Assembly: GCA_024224995.1 (NCBI GenBank)
Contig: JAAENB010000745.1
Coordinates: forward strand, 1-24,136
Origin: a bacterium
GTDB taxonomy: Bacteria; Spirochaetota; UBA4802; UBA5550
Reading direction: 5' to 3'
DNA: 24,136 bases
Position numbers and translations under genes: made by a program. Positions within the stretch are counted from its first letter, which is position 1, and every line of letters begins with the position of its first letter. This document shows positions 14,522 through 21,879 of this stretch, piece after piece. The notes beneath the pieces were generated by a model, which saw only the letters and a program-made list of their open reading frames with translations, made no database searches and was not told where the DNA came from.

Positions 14522-15946
14522 TTACATGGATACCATTCCGATTAGAGGCCATGGTTCGGCTTCCTCAAGTTCAAAAGCGAGCTCAAGGAGTAACTTTTCT
14601 CTTCCCCATGCAGCGGCGAATTGTATGCCCATTGGCAGACCATTGCTGCTGAAACCCATGGGAAGGGATATTGCTGGTGCACCGCTAATGTTTTGTATTG
14701 GAGTAAATGCGACGTATTTTGTAATCCTCTCGAAATGTTCATCGAATGGGATCAAAGGTCCTATATAGCCAAGTTCCGGGGGCGGATGCGAAAGAGTGGG
14801 AGAGAGCAATATATCATAGCTGTTAAAAATGTCATTATATATTTTCTCAAAGCCACGCAGGCGTTTGATAATGCCGGGTATTTTGAAAATATTACTTTTG
14901 AAAAACCTGTTTAGGCCGGCAGTCCAGTTTTCAACATTATTTCTATCAAATCCACGGCCAATGAAGAAGCTGCCGAAAGTGCTGAGTGCATATGACATCA
15001 TCCCCCAGTAAATTAGGAAATCATCAGTAATACCAGCATCGAAAGGATACCGTATTTCCCTGACAGTATGACCCAGTTTTTCGCAGAGTGCGCCGGCTTT
15101 GAGCGCAAGATCGTATGTTTCGGGATGGCAAGTTGTTTTATAAGGTGTTTCGGTAATTATCCCGATATTAAGGCGTTTTTTCCCCGGATGATTTACAAGA
15201 CCTATTTCCGGTATTTTTTTATTGCGGTAATATTTCTCTGCTCCGGAATAAAACGTGGCAGTATCGCGCACTGTGCGGGATACAATACCCTGATATCCAA
15301 TATTGACTGGCAATAGCCATGATTTGCTTGCTATTTTAAGACGGCCCCGTGTGGGCTTGAGTCCAACCAATCCACAGCAGGAAGCAGGAATGCGGGTTGA
15401 TCCTCCGCCATCATTTGAATGTGCAATTGGTACAACACCGGAAGCTACCAGTGCAGCAGCTCCCCCTGATGAACCGCCAGTGGAATAATCGGAATTCCAG
15501 GGGTTATGGGTGAGACCGGATAATACAGGTTCCGTCGTTACTGTCAGTGCAAATTCGGGCATGGTGCTTTTACCAAGACACACTACACCCATCGACAGAA
15601 ATTGCTCTACGAATTGAGATGATTTTTTCTTTTTATCTGACCGTACGGCGCAGGAACCAAACAGAGTGGGCGAACCAATAATGTCTTCGTTATCTTTAAT
15701 AAATGTAGGCACACCGGCAAAAGATCCGGAGAGATTTTCTCGGGCCTGCATCATGGCCAGGTCAAAGGTTTCGGTTACAATGGCATTAAGATCCGGATTA
15801 ACTGATTGAGCTCTTGCAATTGAAGCTTCTATGGCCTCAAGGGTGCATATCTCCCCGGATTCTATTTCTTTAGCTAAAGCGACTCCGTCCATTGTGGCAA
15901 GTGCATCATTGCAAAATGCGCTAATCATTTTCTTTTTGATAGTCAT
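14522..15946 (-). CDS. Amidase-signature family hydrolase
   Basis: This 474-residue enzyme of the amidase signature family hydrolyses amide bonds by a Ser-cisSer-Lys triad. Visible are Lys 84 in VPTFIKD, the Gly/Ser-rich [11 protein letters not shown] with the cis-Ser at 159, and [11 protein letters not shown] with the likely nucleophile Ser 183. The length matches typical members. The substrate cannot be told: small amides, aryl amides or peptide amides are all possible. A GatA role is unlikely because no gatB or gatC is adjacent. ATG 15946 follows AGGA. The gene is richer in GC than the genes to its right. Confidence 0.92.
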   Translation of the reverse strand: MTIKKKMISAFCNDALATMDGVALAKEIESGEICTLEAIEASIARAQSVNPDLNAIVTETFDLAMMQARENLSGSFAGVPTFIKDNEDIIGSPTLFGSCAVRSDKKKKSSQFVEQFLSMGVVCLGKSTMPEFALTVTTEPVLSGLTHNPWNSDYSTGGSSGGAAALVASGVVPIAHSNDGGGSTRIPASCCGLVGLKPTRGRLKIASKSWLLPVNIGYQGIVSRTVRDTATFYSGAEKYYRNKKIPEIGLVNHPGKKRLNIGIITETPYKTTCHPETYDLALKAGALCEKLGHTVREIRYPFDAGITDDFLIYWGMMSYALSTFGSFFIGRGFDRNNVENWTAGLNRFFKSNIFKIPGIIKRLRGFEKIYNDIFNSYDILLSPTLSHPPPELGYIGPLIPFDEHFERITKYVAFTPIQNISGAPAISLPMGFSSNGLPMGIQFAAAWGREKLLLELAFELEEAEPWPLIGMVSM

Positions 15947-15968
15947 GGTTTGTCCTTTACTTCTGAGC

Positions 15969-16045
15969 CCACGTTCCGCGAATACGCGAAGTTGCCAAAG
16001 GCAATCCGGGTTAAGCGAAACGAAACCGCATGTTCGCTGTTATGT
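15969..16045. repeat. attC-like inverted-repeat element, copy B
   Basis: Between the amidase and the GNAT gene lies ACGTTCCGCGAATACGCGAA, then GTTGCC-AAA-GGCAA, ending with TTCGCTGTTATGT (GCGAA pairs with TTCGC). The left arm matches the element at 17586-17675 (ACGTT..CG..ATA.G.GAAGTTGCC), and both end in GTTATGT. The stop codon of the GNAT gene (16040-16042) lies inside GTTATGT, as is usual where an integron-type recombination site closes a cassette. This identification is tentative. Confidence 0.45.
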
Positions 16046-16978
16046 CTGGTTTAATTTGTGCCATTGCATTACAAACTCATTTTCGCCTGTATTTTCATCT
16101 TTTGATTCTGAAATCACTGAAAAACCTTTCGATTTATAAAATTCAACACTTTTCATGTTTTTACAAAATACCTTTAATTGAAGGTTGTTGCGAAGTTCCT
16201 TTGCATACTTTAACAATGAACTCCCAACACCATTACCTTGAAATTCCTGTTTTACGAAAATCGCGGCAAGGTACTCATCTACCAATGAAATAAAACCTGA
16301 GATGATTTTCCCATTGATAGCAATATATGTTTCAGACATTGGTATATATTTACTTTTCATCACTTCTTTATTTGCTTCCCAATAATCGTCCGGAATAAAA
16401 TTATGAGCCTGTACTGAAACTTCATACCAAATGTCTACAATTTCAGGAATATCAATTTCTGTAATTTTCTGTATTGTAATATTCTTCAATTTAGTTTCCT
16501 TCACAAATGAAATTGGACAAGTGATGTCAGCTTGTTTTTCTTCAATATAAATTATCGGAGTTTCTATCCTTCCTGTCCAATAATTGCCAGACCAATATTT
16601 TTGAACAACACATGTATCATAAATTAATTGCATTTCCTTAATTGAAGAATCTATATTTGCTTGATAAAACAGGTGTGATTTGTTCGGAGCAAGGTCAATA
16701 ATTTTGATAATTTCTCCAGATAACAAATGATAAGGATGCGGTCCGTTTTTATCTTTGATTCCAATTAACATGCCTCTTAAGTAGCTCGCTGAAGCAGGCC
16801 ACCAGGTTGGCTTGTCCTGGAAATCAAATACAGATATGTTACAAGACGATATGTTTTTAAGTTCTATTTCTATGGTTATCATATTTGACTCATTAGGAGT
16901 TTTTCCAAAGTATCTTCCACGAATCCGGAGGCCATTTTTTGGTGAACTCCAATCACTCCAATTTGTTTCTTTATTCAA
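16040..16978 (-). CDS. GNAT N-acetyltransferase with extra N-terminal domain
   Basis: The C-terminal domain (about 165-312) is a GNAT acetyltransferase resembling YjaB: IPEIVDIWYEVSVQAHNFI, then the acetyl-CoA loop QGNGVGSSLL, then VEFYKSKGFSV. It should transfer an acetyl group from acetyl-CoA to an unknown amine. The N-terminal 155 residues form a separate beta-rich domain (WSSPKNGLRIRGRY, ITIEIELKNIS), reminiscent of Ig-like folds but not identified. The start is a TTG at 16978 with AGGA 8 nt ahead. The next ATG is at residue 33, inside the conserved-looking beta region. The frame stays open upstream without any better start. The gene is AT-rich compared with the amidase and is followed by the attC-like element. 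Confidence 0.82.
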   Translation of the reverse strand: MNKETNWSDWSSPKNGLRIRGRYFGKTPNESNMITIEIELKNISSCNISVFDFQDKPTWWPASASYLRGMLIGIKDKNGPHPYHLLSGEIIKIIDLAPNKSHLFYQANIDSSIKEMQLIYDTCVVQKYWSGNYWTGRIETPIIYIEEKQADITCPISFVKETKLKNITIQKITEIDIPEIVDIWYEVSVQAHNFIPDDYWEANKEVMKSKYIPMSETYIAINGKIISGFISLVDEYLAAIFVKQEFQGNGVGSSLLKYAKELRNNLQLKVFCKNMKSVEFYKSKGFSVISESKDENTGENEFVMQWHKLNQT

Positions 16979-17123
16979 AATATTGTATCCTGTTAGAATA
17001 GTAATTATTTTTACAGATATTGTATATCCCGTGTTAGATGAAGGATGCGCGTTATCTCGAAAAAATAATAAATTATTTACTAATCAAGCTAAGATCCATA
17101 AATAGATTATACATAATAAAGAG

Positions 17124-17534
17124 TTAAACCTCTGCATTTTTTTTGATATTCTCGCCTTCTTCTTTCATATGAATCTGCGAAGCCTCTAATTTGTGTTTAT
17201 GACTTTTGTGTAATCAACTATTTTCATCAATTGGTTCTATAAAAAAATTGTTTTCCGGAGCAAAAATTGATAATGGGAATAAAACTCGATATTTAATTCT
17301 TTTGTTTGGTATAACTTTAATAATTTTGTATTTTTGCTTAAGAAGATACCCTTGTAGATATTCTTCAATATACATAATTGATCCTTCTACAGATGGAGCC
17401 CCTTTAATCCATTGTAATTCTTCATGTTCGTGATGCCATGCTTTATAAGATTTTTTATCTGATATGCTTTTAATAAGACAATTGAATACTACTTCAGCAG
17501 AAGCATGTATTTTTATTGAATCTTCAAGGATCAT
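17124..17534 (-). pseudogene. SRPBCC/START-like gene interrupted by an in-frame TGA
   Basis: The first 106 codons encode an SRPBCC (polyketide cyclase/START-like) domain: IKIHASAEVVFNCL at the start, then AWHHEHEELQWI and IEEYLQGYLLKQKYKIIKVIPNKRIKYR. A TGA at 17214-17216 stops this frame. Reading on in the same frame gives 29 more residues with a typical family C-terminus, HKLEASQIHMKEEGENIKK, ending with TAA at 17124. The total of 136 codons approaches the usual size, so the gene looks inactivated by a nonsense change, possibly with a small deletion near codon 107-115. Alternatives are a sequencing error or selenocysteine. I see no clear SECIS-like hairpin after the TGA. SRPBCC proteins bind hydrophobic ligands. 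Confidence 0.75.
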
Positions 17535-17585
17535 AATTTTGCTCCATAAAAACTAATAAATATGAACAAGTTAAACAAAAAAAAT

Positions 17586-17675
17586 GTTTAACGTTAGCGG
17601 CATATGAGAAGTTGCCATTATTAGTTTGTATATTAGAAAACAATTAAGGGCAATTTTTTATATGCCGAGTTATGT
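17586..17675. repeat. attC-like inverted-repeat element, copy A
   Basis: GTTTAAC (17586-17592) and GTTATGT (17669-17675) bound two nested stems, CGGCATAT/ATATGCCG (17598-17605, 17660-17667) and TTGCC/GGCAA (17612-17616, 17649-17653), with an AT-rich loop. On the minus strand the ends read ACATAAC and GTTAAAC. The latter fits the integron core GTTRRRY. TAAC and GTTA can pair across unequal spacers, like R and L boxes with an unpaired central spacer. It sits directly after the SecB-like gene. No integrase is in view, so the identity is tentative. Confidence 0.5.
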
Positions 17676-17710
17676 GAAGTGACTGAATGTGCTGAAATTA
17701 TTATTATGTT

Positions 17711-18103
17711 TTATTTATTATTTAAGGCAACAATATTAATAGGTTGAATTATTATTGGTGCCAGACCAGCTTTTATTGATCTATTTTGAATTTCTTCTCT
17801 AATATATGGGAAAATACATGCAGCAGCATTATTTTCTGCAAATTGTTCTAGAGACATATTTTCATTATCTTTTATGGAAAAGATACCTACATAAATACAA
17901 TAACCGTAAACTTGATCGTTTTCATTGTTCAATGTTGTTCTAACTTCAGAAACTAATTGTTTTTTTTCTTTGTTAATATTATTTGAAATTTTAATATCAA
18001 AAATAATTGAAAGTGGATTTATAATATTAGGTAGTCTTTTAAAAAAAGATTCGGCTAGAATAATTCCATCTATATTAATGCCAGGTTGTTCATTGATATT
18101 CAT
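17711..18103 (-). CDS. SecB-like chaperone of a toxin-antitoxin-chaperone operon
   Basis: This 130-residue protein shows the SecB pattern in its second half: NNAAACIFPYIREEIQNRSIKAGLAPIIIQPINIVAL, equivalent to the FPY-R--I----GG-PP--L-P-NF end of SecB. The N-terminal half is diverged. SecB-like proteins in TAC systems bind the aggregation-prone C-terminus of the antitoxin and protect it, so that toxin is released when the chaperone is occupied (known for the Mycobacterium tuberculosis HigBA-SecB system). It starts 4 nt after the antitoxin stop codon with GGA about 8 nt ahead of the ATG. A housekeeping SecB role is less likely, given this operon position. Confidence 0.83.
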   Translation of the reverse strand: MNINEQPGINIDGIILAESFFKRLPNIINPLSIIFDIKISNNINKEKKQLVSEVRTTLNNENDQVYGYCIYVGIFSIKDNENMSLEQFAENNAAACIFPYIREEIQNRSIKAGLAPIIIQPINIVALNNK

Positions 18104-18107
18104 AATA

Positions 18108-18506
18108 TTATCCAGAAATAGAATTTGACCATGGGCTATTTAATTCACTAACTGATGATTCAATATGTATATCAGCTTCATTTTTAGAAAAGTCAGCCCA
18201 AAAAATATTATCATCTTGAGTTTTGATTTCAGTAGTTTGAATAGTTATATTATAACCAAGTTTATACAATATTTTAGCTAAATTCTTAAGTGATATGTTC
18301 TCTGTTCCTGAAAGAATTCTAGACATGTAACCCTTACTAATGTCTAGAAAACTAGCTAATTCTGTTTGAGTCATATTCGCTTTTAGCATAGCATCATTGA
18401 TAAGGATAGAGGATTCAAACAATATTTTATCTTGAGCTAGTAGTAAGTTGTGTTTTTCTTGGATATTTTCATTTATATGTTCGTCAAATATATTGTATTT
18501 TGGCAT
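18108..18506 (-). CDS. higA: HigA-like XRE-family antitoxin with C-terminal extension
   Basis: This 132-residue protein has a helix-turn-helix of the XRE/Cro type at about 38-85 (MTQTELASFLDISKGYMSRILSGTENISLKNLAKILYKLGY). It should neutralise the toxin and repress the operon. The tail from residue 91 (FWADFSKNEADIHIESSVSELNSPWSNSISG) is beyond the fold. It matches the position of the chaperone-addiction region in TAC antitoxins, including exposed aromatic residues. I start at ATG 18506, with AGGTGA just upstream. The frame is open 33 codons further but overlaps the toxin gene. The toxin stop codon lies 1 nt upstream, so the genes are translationally coupled. Confidence 0.87.
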   Translation of the reverse strand: MPKYNIFDEHINENIQEKHNLLLAQDKILFESSILINDAMLKANMTQTELASFLDISKGYMSRILSGTENISLKNLAKILYKLGYNITIQTTEIKTQDDNIFWADFSKNEADIHIESSVSELNSPWSNSISG

Positions 18507-18507
18507 T

Positions 18508-18927
18508 TTAATCACCTGATAATTTTCTGTATTTGTCAAAACTAATTTTAATTTGTCGCATTCTTTCTTTTTCGCTACTAGGTGTTTTTTGTCCTCCTTT
18601 TTCAAAATAGTGTGTGAGGATTATTACACCACGATTTATTTCATCGTAATAAAAGATAACTCTTAAGCCAGTTTTGATATTTTTAAATTCAAAGAACCCA
18701 TCTTCAAGTGAACGTAATTGTCTTTTATTGTTCCAAGGCCCTGTTTTGGAAAATTTTTTGAAATAATTGTCTAAGGTTCTGTAATTAATTTGATCTTTTT
18801 TATTTAATGATACTTTTTTCTCCATAGATTCATTGTATTTCTTGGCTAATGGAAGAAAAAAATCATCGAAAAAGGGACAATTACCATTTTCTGTAATTGC
18901 TGCAATAATATCATATTTTTCTTCCAT
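18508..18927 (-). CDS. higB: HigB/RelE-type toxin
   Basis: This 139-residue protein is of the RelE/HigB (Gp49-like) toxin family: YDIIAAITENGNCPFFDDFF near the start, LRSLEDGFFEFKN, GLRVIFYYDEINRGVIILTHYFEKGGQKTP, then a basic helix (EKERMRQIKISFDKYRK). Members cleave mRNA on the ribosome. The arginine and lysine residues in GLRV and HYFEKGGQKTP are the usual active-site region. A TTG at 18987 would add 20 residues. I prefer ATG 18927 because the family pattern begins right after it and one candidate promoter overlaps the TTG. Translation from 18987 cannot be excluded. Confidence 0.85.
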   Translation of the reverse strand: MEEKYDIIAAITENGNCPFFDDFFLPLAKKYNESMEKKVSLNKKDQINYRTLDNYFKKFSKTGPWNNKRQLRSLEDGFFEFKNIKTGLRVIFYYDEINRGVIILTHYFEKGGQKTPSSEKERMRQIKISFDKYRKLSGD

Positions 18928-18985
18928 TGATTTATCAGCTTCAACAAGAAGAATGCCACCATATTTTTTTTTGCTATCTGTAGTC

Positions 18986-19069
18986 AATATAGTTTACCTA
19001 TAAGTAAATTCAACAAAAAAATCAAATTTTATTAAAAAAACTATAAAAATCTACAGTAAAGTATGTCAA
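18986..19069 (-). promoter_or_regulatory. Promoter and operator of the TAC operon
   Basis: On the minus strand TTGACA (19069-19064) and TATAGT (19045-19040) are 18 nt apart. A second pair, TTGAAT and TATATT (18991-18986), lies closer to the toxin gene. Between them TTTAC-CTATAA-GTAAA (18993-19008) is a near-palindrome well placed to bind the HigA-like antitoxin. This layout fits autoregulation of toxin-antitoxin operons. Binding is inferred. Confidence 0.5.
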
Positions 19070-19116
19070 GATTATTTTAGAGCATTTTAAGGAGACATAT
19101 TACATAACACTCGTTC

Positions 19117-19140
19117 ATATATGCAGTAAACTGCATATAT
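19117..19140. repeat. Twin hairpin 1 (TAAA loop)
   Basis: ATATATGCAG-TAAA-CTGCATATAT is a perfect 10-bp stem with a TAAA loop. A second copy at 19158-19181 differs by one base in each arm, and the two changes preserve pairing. The pair lies between the end of the nitroreductase gene and the TAC promoter. Confidence 0.8.
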
Positions 19141-19157
19141 CCATACCATCCCACAGC

Positions 19158-19181
19158 ATATACGCAGTAAACTGCGTATAT
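19158..19181. repeat. Twin hairpin 2 (TAAA loop)
   Basis: ATATACGCAG-TAAA-CTGCGTATAT is the partner of the hairpin at 19117-19140, 41 bp away centre to centre. A T-A pair is replaced by C-G. It lies 14 nt beyond the nitroreductase stop codon. There is no T-tract, so it is not a standard terminator. It could be a protein-binding palindrome or a transcript-end structure. Confidence 0.8.
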
Positions 19182-19194
19182 ACTCACCGTACTC

Positions 19195-20016
19195 TTACCA
19201 GGTAATCTTAGGTTCCTTTCTTACGGGAAGCCGCTTGTATCTAAACTGCGGATGGCCAACCAGAACAGCACCCTGGAAGACGTGATTTTCCGGCAGCGCC
19301 AGCGCTTCCTGCATGGGAGGCCATTGCAGTGCCGCGATATGAACGTACCCGGCCCAGCAGGCGCCAAGTCCCGAGGAAAAGGCAGCAAGCTCCAGGTAGG
19401 AGAGCGCTATTGTAGACGCGGCCGGAGCCATGGGATTATTTTTATCGGCATGAGCTACGACCATATGGGGAGCTCCCCTGGTGATGCCGTCGAACCCGTT
19501 CTCCCATCCTTCTACGACCAGGTCCAGGTGGAGCATTTCCGCGAACGCGGGTTGTTCTTTTATCATGTGTCTCATCCAGTCGGCCACGAGTGAGGAGAGA
19601 CTGTTTAGTTTGTCCTTTTCATAAATGACCTTCCATTCAACGGGCTGGGTGTTATGCCCTGAGGGAGCATAGGAAGCAGTGGTGATAATATTTGTGAGGG
19701 TATCTTTTTCAACGGGTTTGTCTTTATAGACCCGGATAGACCTTCTTGATTTTAGAAAAAGGGCAGCCTGTTCCGCAGAGGGGAGCAGATCCTTTTGTAT
19801 GGTTTCGCAGTCTTCCGGAGACATAGCTTCATGGCTTAAGGCACCGTGAGGACATACAGCCACGCAATGACCGCATCGTACGCAGAGTTCTCCGGCTTGT
19901 TTAATTGGTGTTGGAAGCTCATTCTCGCCCTTCATCTCGATTATGTGTAACGGACAGGTTTTCACGCATATCCCGTCTTTATTGCATTTATTCGCGTCAA
20001 TTGTAAAAAGTTCCAT
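19195..20016 (-). CDS. Ferredoxin-nitroreductase fusion protein
   Basis: This 273-residue protein has an N-terminal two-cluster ferredoxin domain (about 5-60) and a nitroreductase-fold domain (about 88-260; SRRSIRVYKDKPVEKDTL, ASYAPSGHNTQPVEW, GLGACWAGYV). It should bind FMN and use ferredoxin-type clusters to reduce nitro or other small compounds in the cytoplasm. The first cluster motif reads CNKDGICVKTCP: Asp 14 stands where the second Cys is usual, a variant seen in some ferredoxins. The second motif (C45, C48, C51, C55) is complete. The ATG at 20016 follows AGGAGAA by 5 nt. It appears to be a single-gene unit. Confidence 0.92.
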   Translation of the reverse strand: MELFTIDANKCNKDGICVKTCPLHIIEMKGENELPTPIKQAGELCVRCGHCVAVCPHGALSHEAMSPEDCETIQKDLLPSAEQAALFLKSRRSIRVYKDKPVEKDTLTNIITTASYAPSGHNTQPVEWKVIYEKDKLNSLSSLVADWMRHMIKEQPAFAEMLHLDLVVEGWENGFDGITRGAPHMVVAHADKNNPMAPAASTIALSYLELAAFSSGLGACWAGYVHIAALQWPPMQEALALPENHVFQGAVLVGHPQFRYKRLPVRKEPKITW

Positions 20017-20037
20017 TTAATTCTCCTATTATTTTTT

Positions 20038-20061
20038 ACCGATTACCGATTACCGATCACC
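20038..20061. repeat. GATCGGT-type repeat, copy 2
   Basis: ACCGATTACCGATTACCGAT plus CACC forms three units of a 7-8 nt repeat. On the opposite strand it reads GGTGATCGGTAATCGGT, matching the copy at 1371-1387 except for one base. It lies between the nitroreductase start and the end of the next gene, followed by a GGCCCTCCGGGCC palindrome (20064-20076). Confidence 0.55.
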
Positions 20062-20084
20062 CGGCCCTCCGGGCCACCTTCCCC

Positions 20085-21209
20085 TTACCGCCAGTCGCAC
20101 TCAAATGGCGCAACAAAGGCACCAAAAACCCAGCCAGTTTTTTCTTCTTCTCCGCCACAGGGATCAAGAGATGAGCGCAGTTTTATTTGATACCAGGGAT
20201 ATCGGCCCCAGGGGGCCAGGTCTTCCTGTATGCCGATCTTTATTATTTTAATATCCGCGTACGCCGCCAGAAAACATAATCTTTCCGATTTACTGGTGGG
20301 TCCCGATCTGAAGCTGACCCGGTTGCTGTTAATAACACTAATACTGTCCCTGTCGGCGCTGCAAAAGGTGTATTTCCCTTTGTAAGAAACTCCTTCGGTT
20401 TTATAATGATCCTGAACCAGGGAGGTGTTTTCATGATACCGCAGTTCCAGGCCTTCTAAATCGGGGTCACTCTCAAGGCTTTTGTACCTGGGCAGGGTAA
20501 ATGGTTTTTTGTTCTCCGAACCCGGTATATAAACATGTGAATCGTTCCTGATGACCCTGTTTTGATAATAATAGGTATTTCCCCGGGCAATATTTGAAGG
20601 GTCATGCTGCAGGAAATAGAGGAAGATACAATTTCCTGATGCGTCAAAATATTCGGTTAATTTTCCCACAGCAGGTTTGGCGCAGGTGTACTCATAATTG
20701 CTTATAACCTTACGAATTCTTTGCCGGGGATCGTAATATATTTTCGCGATGTTTTCGTAACAATCGTTGTCAGAGGCATTATCAACAATACGGACTTTGA
20801 GAAAGAGACCGTTTATTTTTTTTATCTCTTTTCGAATGGCAGCGAGTTGTTCAGTAGTGGTCTCGCCCCAGAACTGTTCCGCAGCTTCGGCGTCGGGATG
20901 GGGGGTTGATTCAACTTCGGGCTCTACAGGCTCACTCTGTATTACCGGTAATTCCACGGGCTCCAAAATAAAATACCGGTAAATAAAAACGGCTGCTATA
21001 GCAATAACAATTATCAGCAGTAATGCGATAAAACAGCCAATATGATTTTTTTTAGACTTATTTTCTTTCGCCTCAACAGTGGTGGTGGTTTCCCCATCCC
21101 CGGCCTGCTGCGATATGGTATTTTCAGTATGGCAATACGGACAGGAGGCTTTGGTTTCTTCTTCGGTCCGGAGCGGCGCCCCGCATCCGTCACAGTTAAT
21201 TGTTTTCAT
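20085..21209 (-). CDS. Zinc-ribbon membrane protein with C-terminal SH3-like domain
   Basis: This 374-residue protein starts with a zinc ribbon (CDGCG and CPYCH; cysteines 6, 9, 23, 26). A polar linker follows, then one transmembrane helix (about 57-80) and an extracytoplasmic region. The C-terminal part (about 290-370: ISVINSNRVSFRSGPTSKSERLCFL, PWYQIKL, GWVFGAFV) looks like a bacterial SH3 domain, which often binds cell-wall peptides. The middle (about 105-285) is unrecognised and has repeated Tyr/Phe-rich strands. The topology implies the ribbon is cytosolic and the SH3 part periplasmic. The ATG at 21209 follows GAGGAA. The function is unknown, perhaps envelope sensing. Confidence 0.82.
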   Translation of the reverse strand: MKTINCDGCGAPLRTEEETKASCPYCHTENTISQQAGDGETTTTVEAKENKSKKNHIGCFIALLLIIVIAIAAVFIYRYFILEPVELPVIQSEPVEPEVESTPHPDAEAAEQFWGETTTEQLAAIRKEIKKINGLFLKVRIVDNASDNDCYENIAKIYYDPRQRIRKVISNYEYTCAKPAVGKLTEYFDASGNCIFLYFLQHDPSNIARGNTYYYQNRVIRNDSHVYIPGSENKKPFTLPRYKSLESDPDLEGLELRYHENTSLVQDHYKTEGVSYKGKYTFCSADRDSISVINSNRVSFRSGPTSKSERLCFLAAYADIKIIKIGIQEDLAPWGRYPWYQIKLRSSLDPCGGEEEKTGWVFGAFVAPFECDWR

Positions 21210-21594
21210 AGCCGGTTCCTCAAAATTCTTGAAATTTTATTTAGGGCGTATAAAAAATAGTATCAGTGCTGTTACCACCCGGCCCATGCCAGGGAGATTC
21301 TATTAATTTTGTTAGTATATTCATTTGTAATTGTGTATAAAGCAGCACTTTTTTATGAAAATAATATGAACTCCGGTTATATGTATATTTTTATCAGGAT
21401 TTCGTCAATTAAAAATATAAATATAAGCACCGGCATGTTTTTTGATAGACATATTCGTCGACTTATATTATGTTTGCCAAACACTTGACTATTCGGAGGT
21501 ATTTTATAGTAAAGAGTTGATTTTTTTGAAACAAGCAGGTAAGATACAGCTGACCCGGGTCTTCGGCTCCGCTCAGACACCGGATGGCCGGGAA

Positions 21595-21629
21595 AAAATA
21601 CGGAAGAAACTGTGTCGATACCGGGGTCT
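21595..21629 (-). repeat. Dispersed repeat copy 2 (partner at 82-116)
   Basis: On the minus strand this reads AGACCCCGGTATC, four variable bases, then CAGTTTCTTCCGTATTTT, the same as 82-116 on the plus strand. It begins the GC-rich palindrome cluster ahead of the CapA-like gene. Confidence 0.75.
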
Positions 21630-21759
21630 GTTTTGCGAAGATGCTCCGGCCAGGGTTTGGTTCTGAGAGACGTTGCAGTGCAACGCCTTTACTGGCTGGT
21701 TTCCGGCCAGGGCTATGGAGATTCCGGGAGGGATGCGACTCCTGCGAGGGGATCGGTAC

Positions 21760-21790
21760 GCGTACGGGCACGGCGTGCCGTGCCCTACGC
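21760..21790. repeat. Hairpin GCGTA-GGGCACGG, 13-bp arms with bulge
   Basis: GCGTA, a bulged C, GGGCACGG, loop CGTG, CCGTGCCC and TACGC pair along 13 bp. Elements of the GGGCACGGCGTGCCGTGCCC kind are widely dispersed in some bacterial genomes. Mobility is inferred from that general knowledge. Confidence 0.7.
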
Positions 21791-21855
21791 GGTGTTTATC
21801 TGGGATTCCCCTCTGTGGTGTTGACCCGGGACAAATCTCCGGGAAACCAACCCGT

Positions 21856-21879
21856 AGAGACGTTGCACGCAACGTCTCT
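21856..21879. repeat. Hairpin AGAGACGTTGC, 11-bp arms
   Basis: AGAGACGTTGC-AC-GCAACGTCTCT is a perfect 11-bp inverted repeat. It is nested in a further CCGGGAA/TTCCCGG pairing at about 21839-21887. A degenerate relative (GAGACGTTGCAGTGCAACG) lies at 21667-21685. Confidence 0.7.

Noticed and set aside
14522..15946. GatA subunit of the amidotransferase
   Set aside because: The fold fits, but gatB and gatC are absent and the protein lacks context for tRNA amidation. A stand-alone amidase is more likely.
17214..17216. Selenocysteine codon as the main explanation of the in-frame TGA
   Set aside because: I could not see a stable hairpin with a suitable loop at the right distance downstream. A nonsense mutation in a degenerating gene is simpler. 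It stays only as an alternative.
17586..17675. Possible rho-independent terminator for the SecB-like gene
   Set aside because: Stems are separated by a long AT loop and there is no T-run placed after a GC stem. The similarity to the second element at 15969-16045 is a better explanation.
19117..19181. Possible CRISPR array
   Set aside because: There are only two repeats, each itself a full hairpin, with one short spacer and no cas genes.
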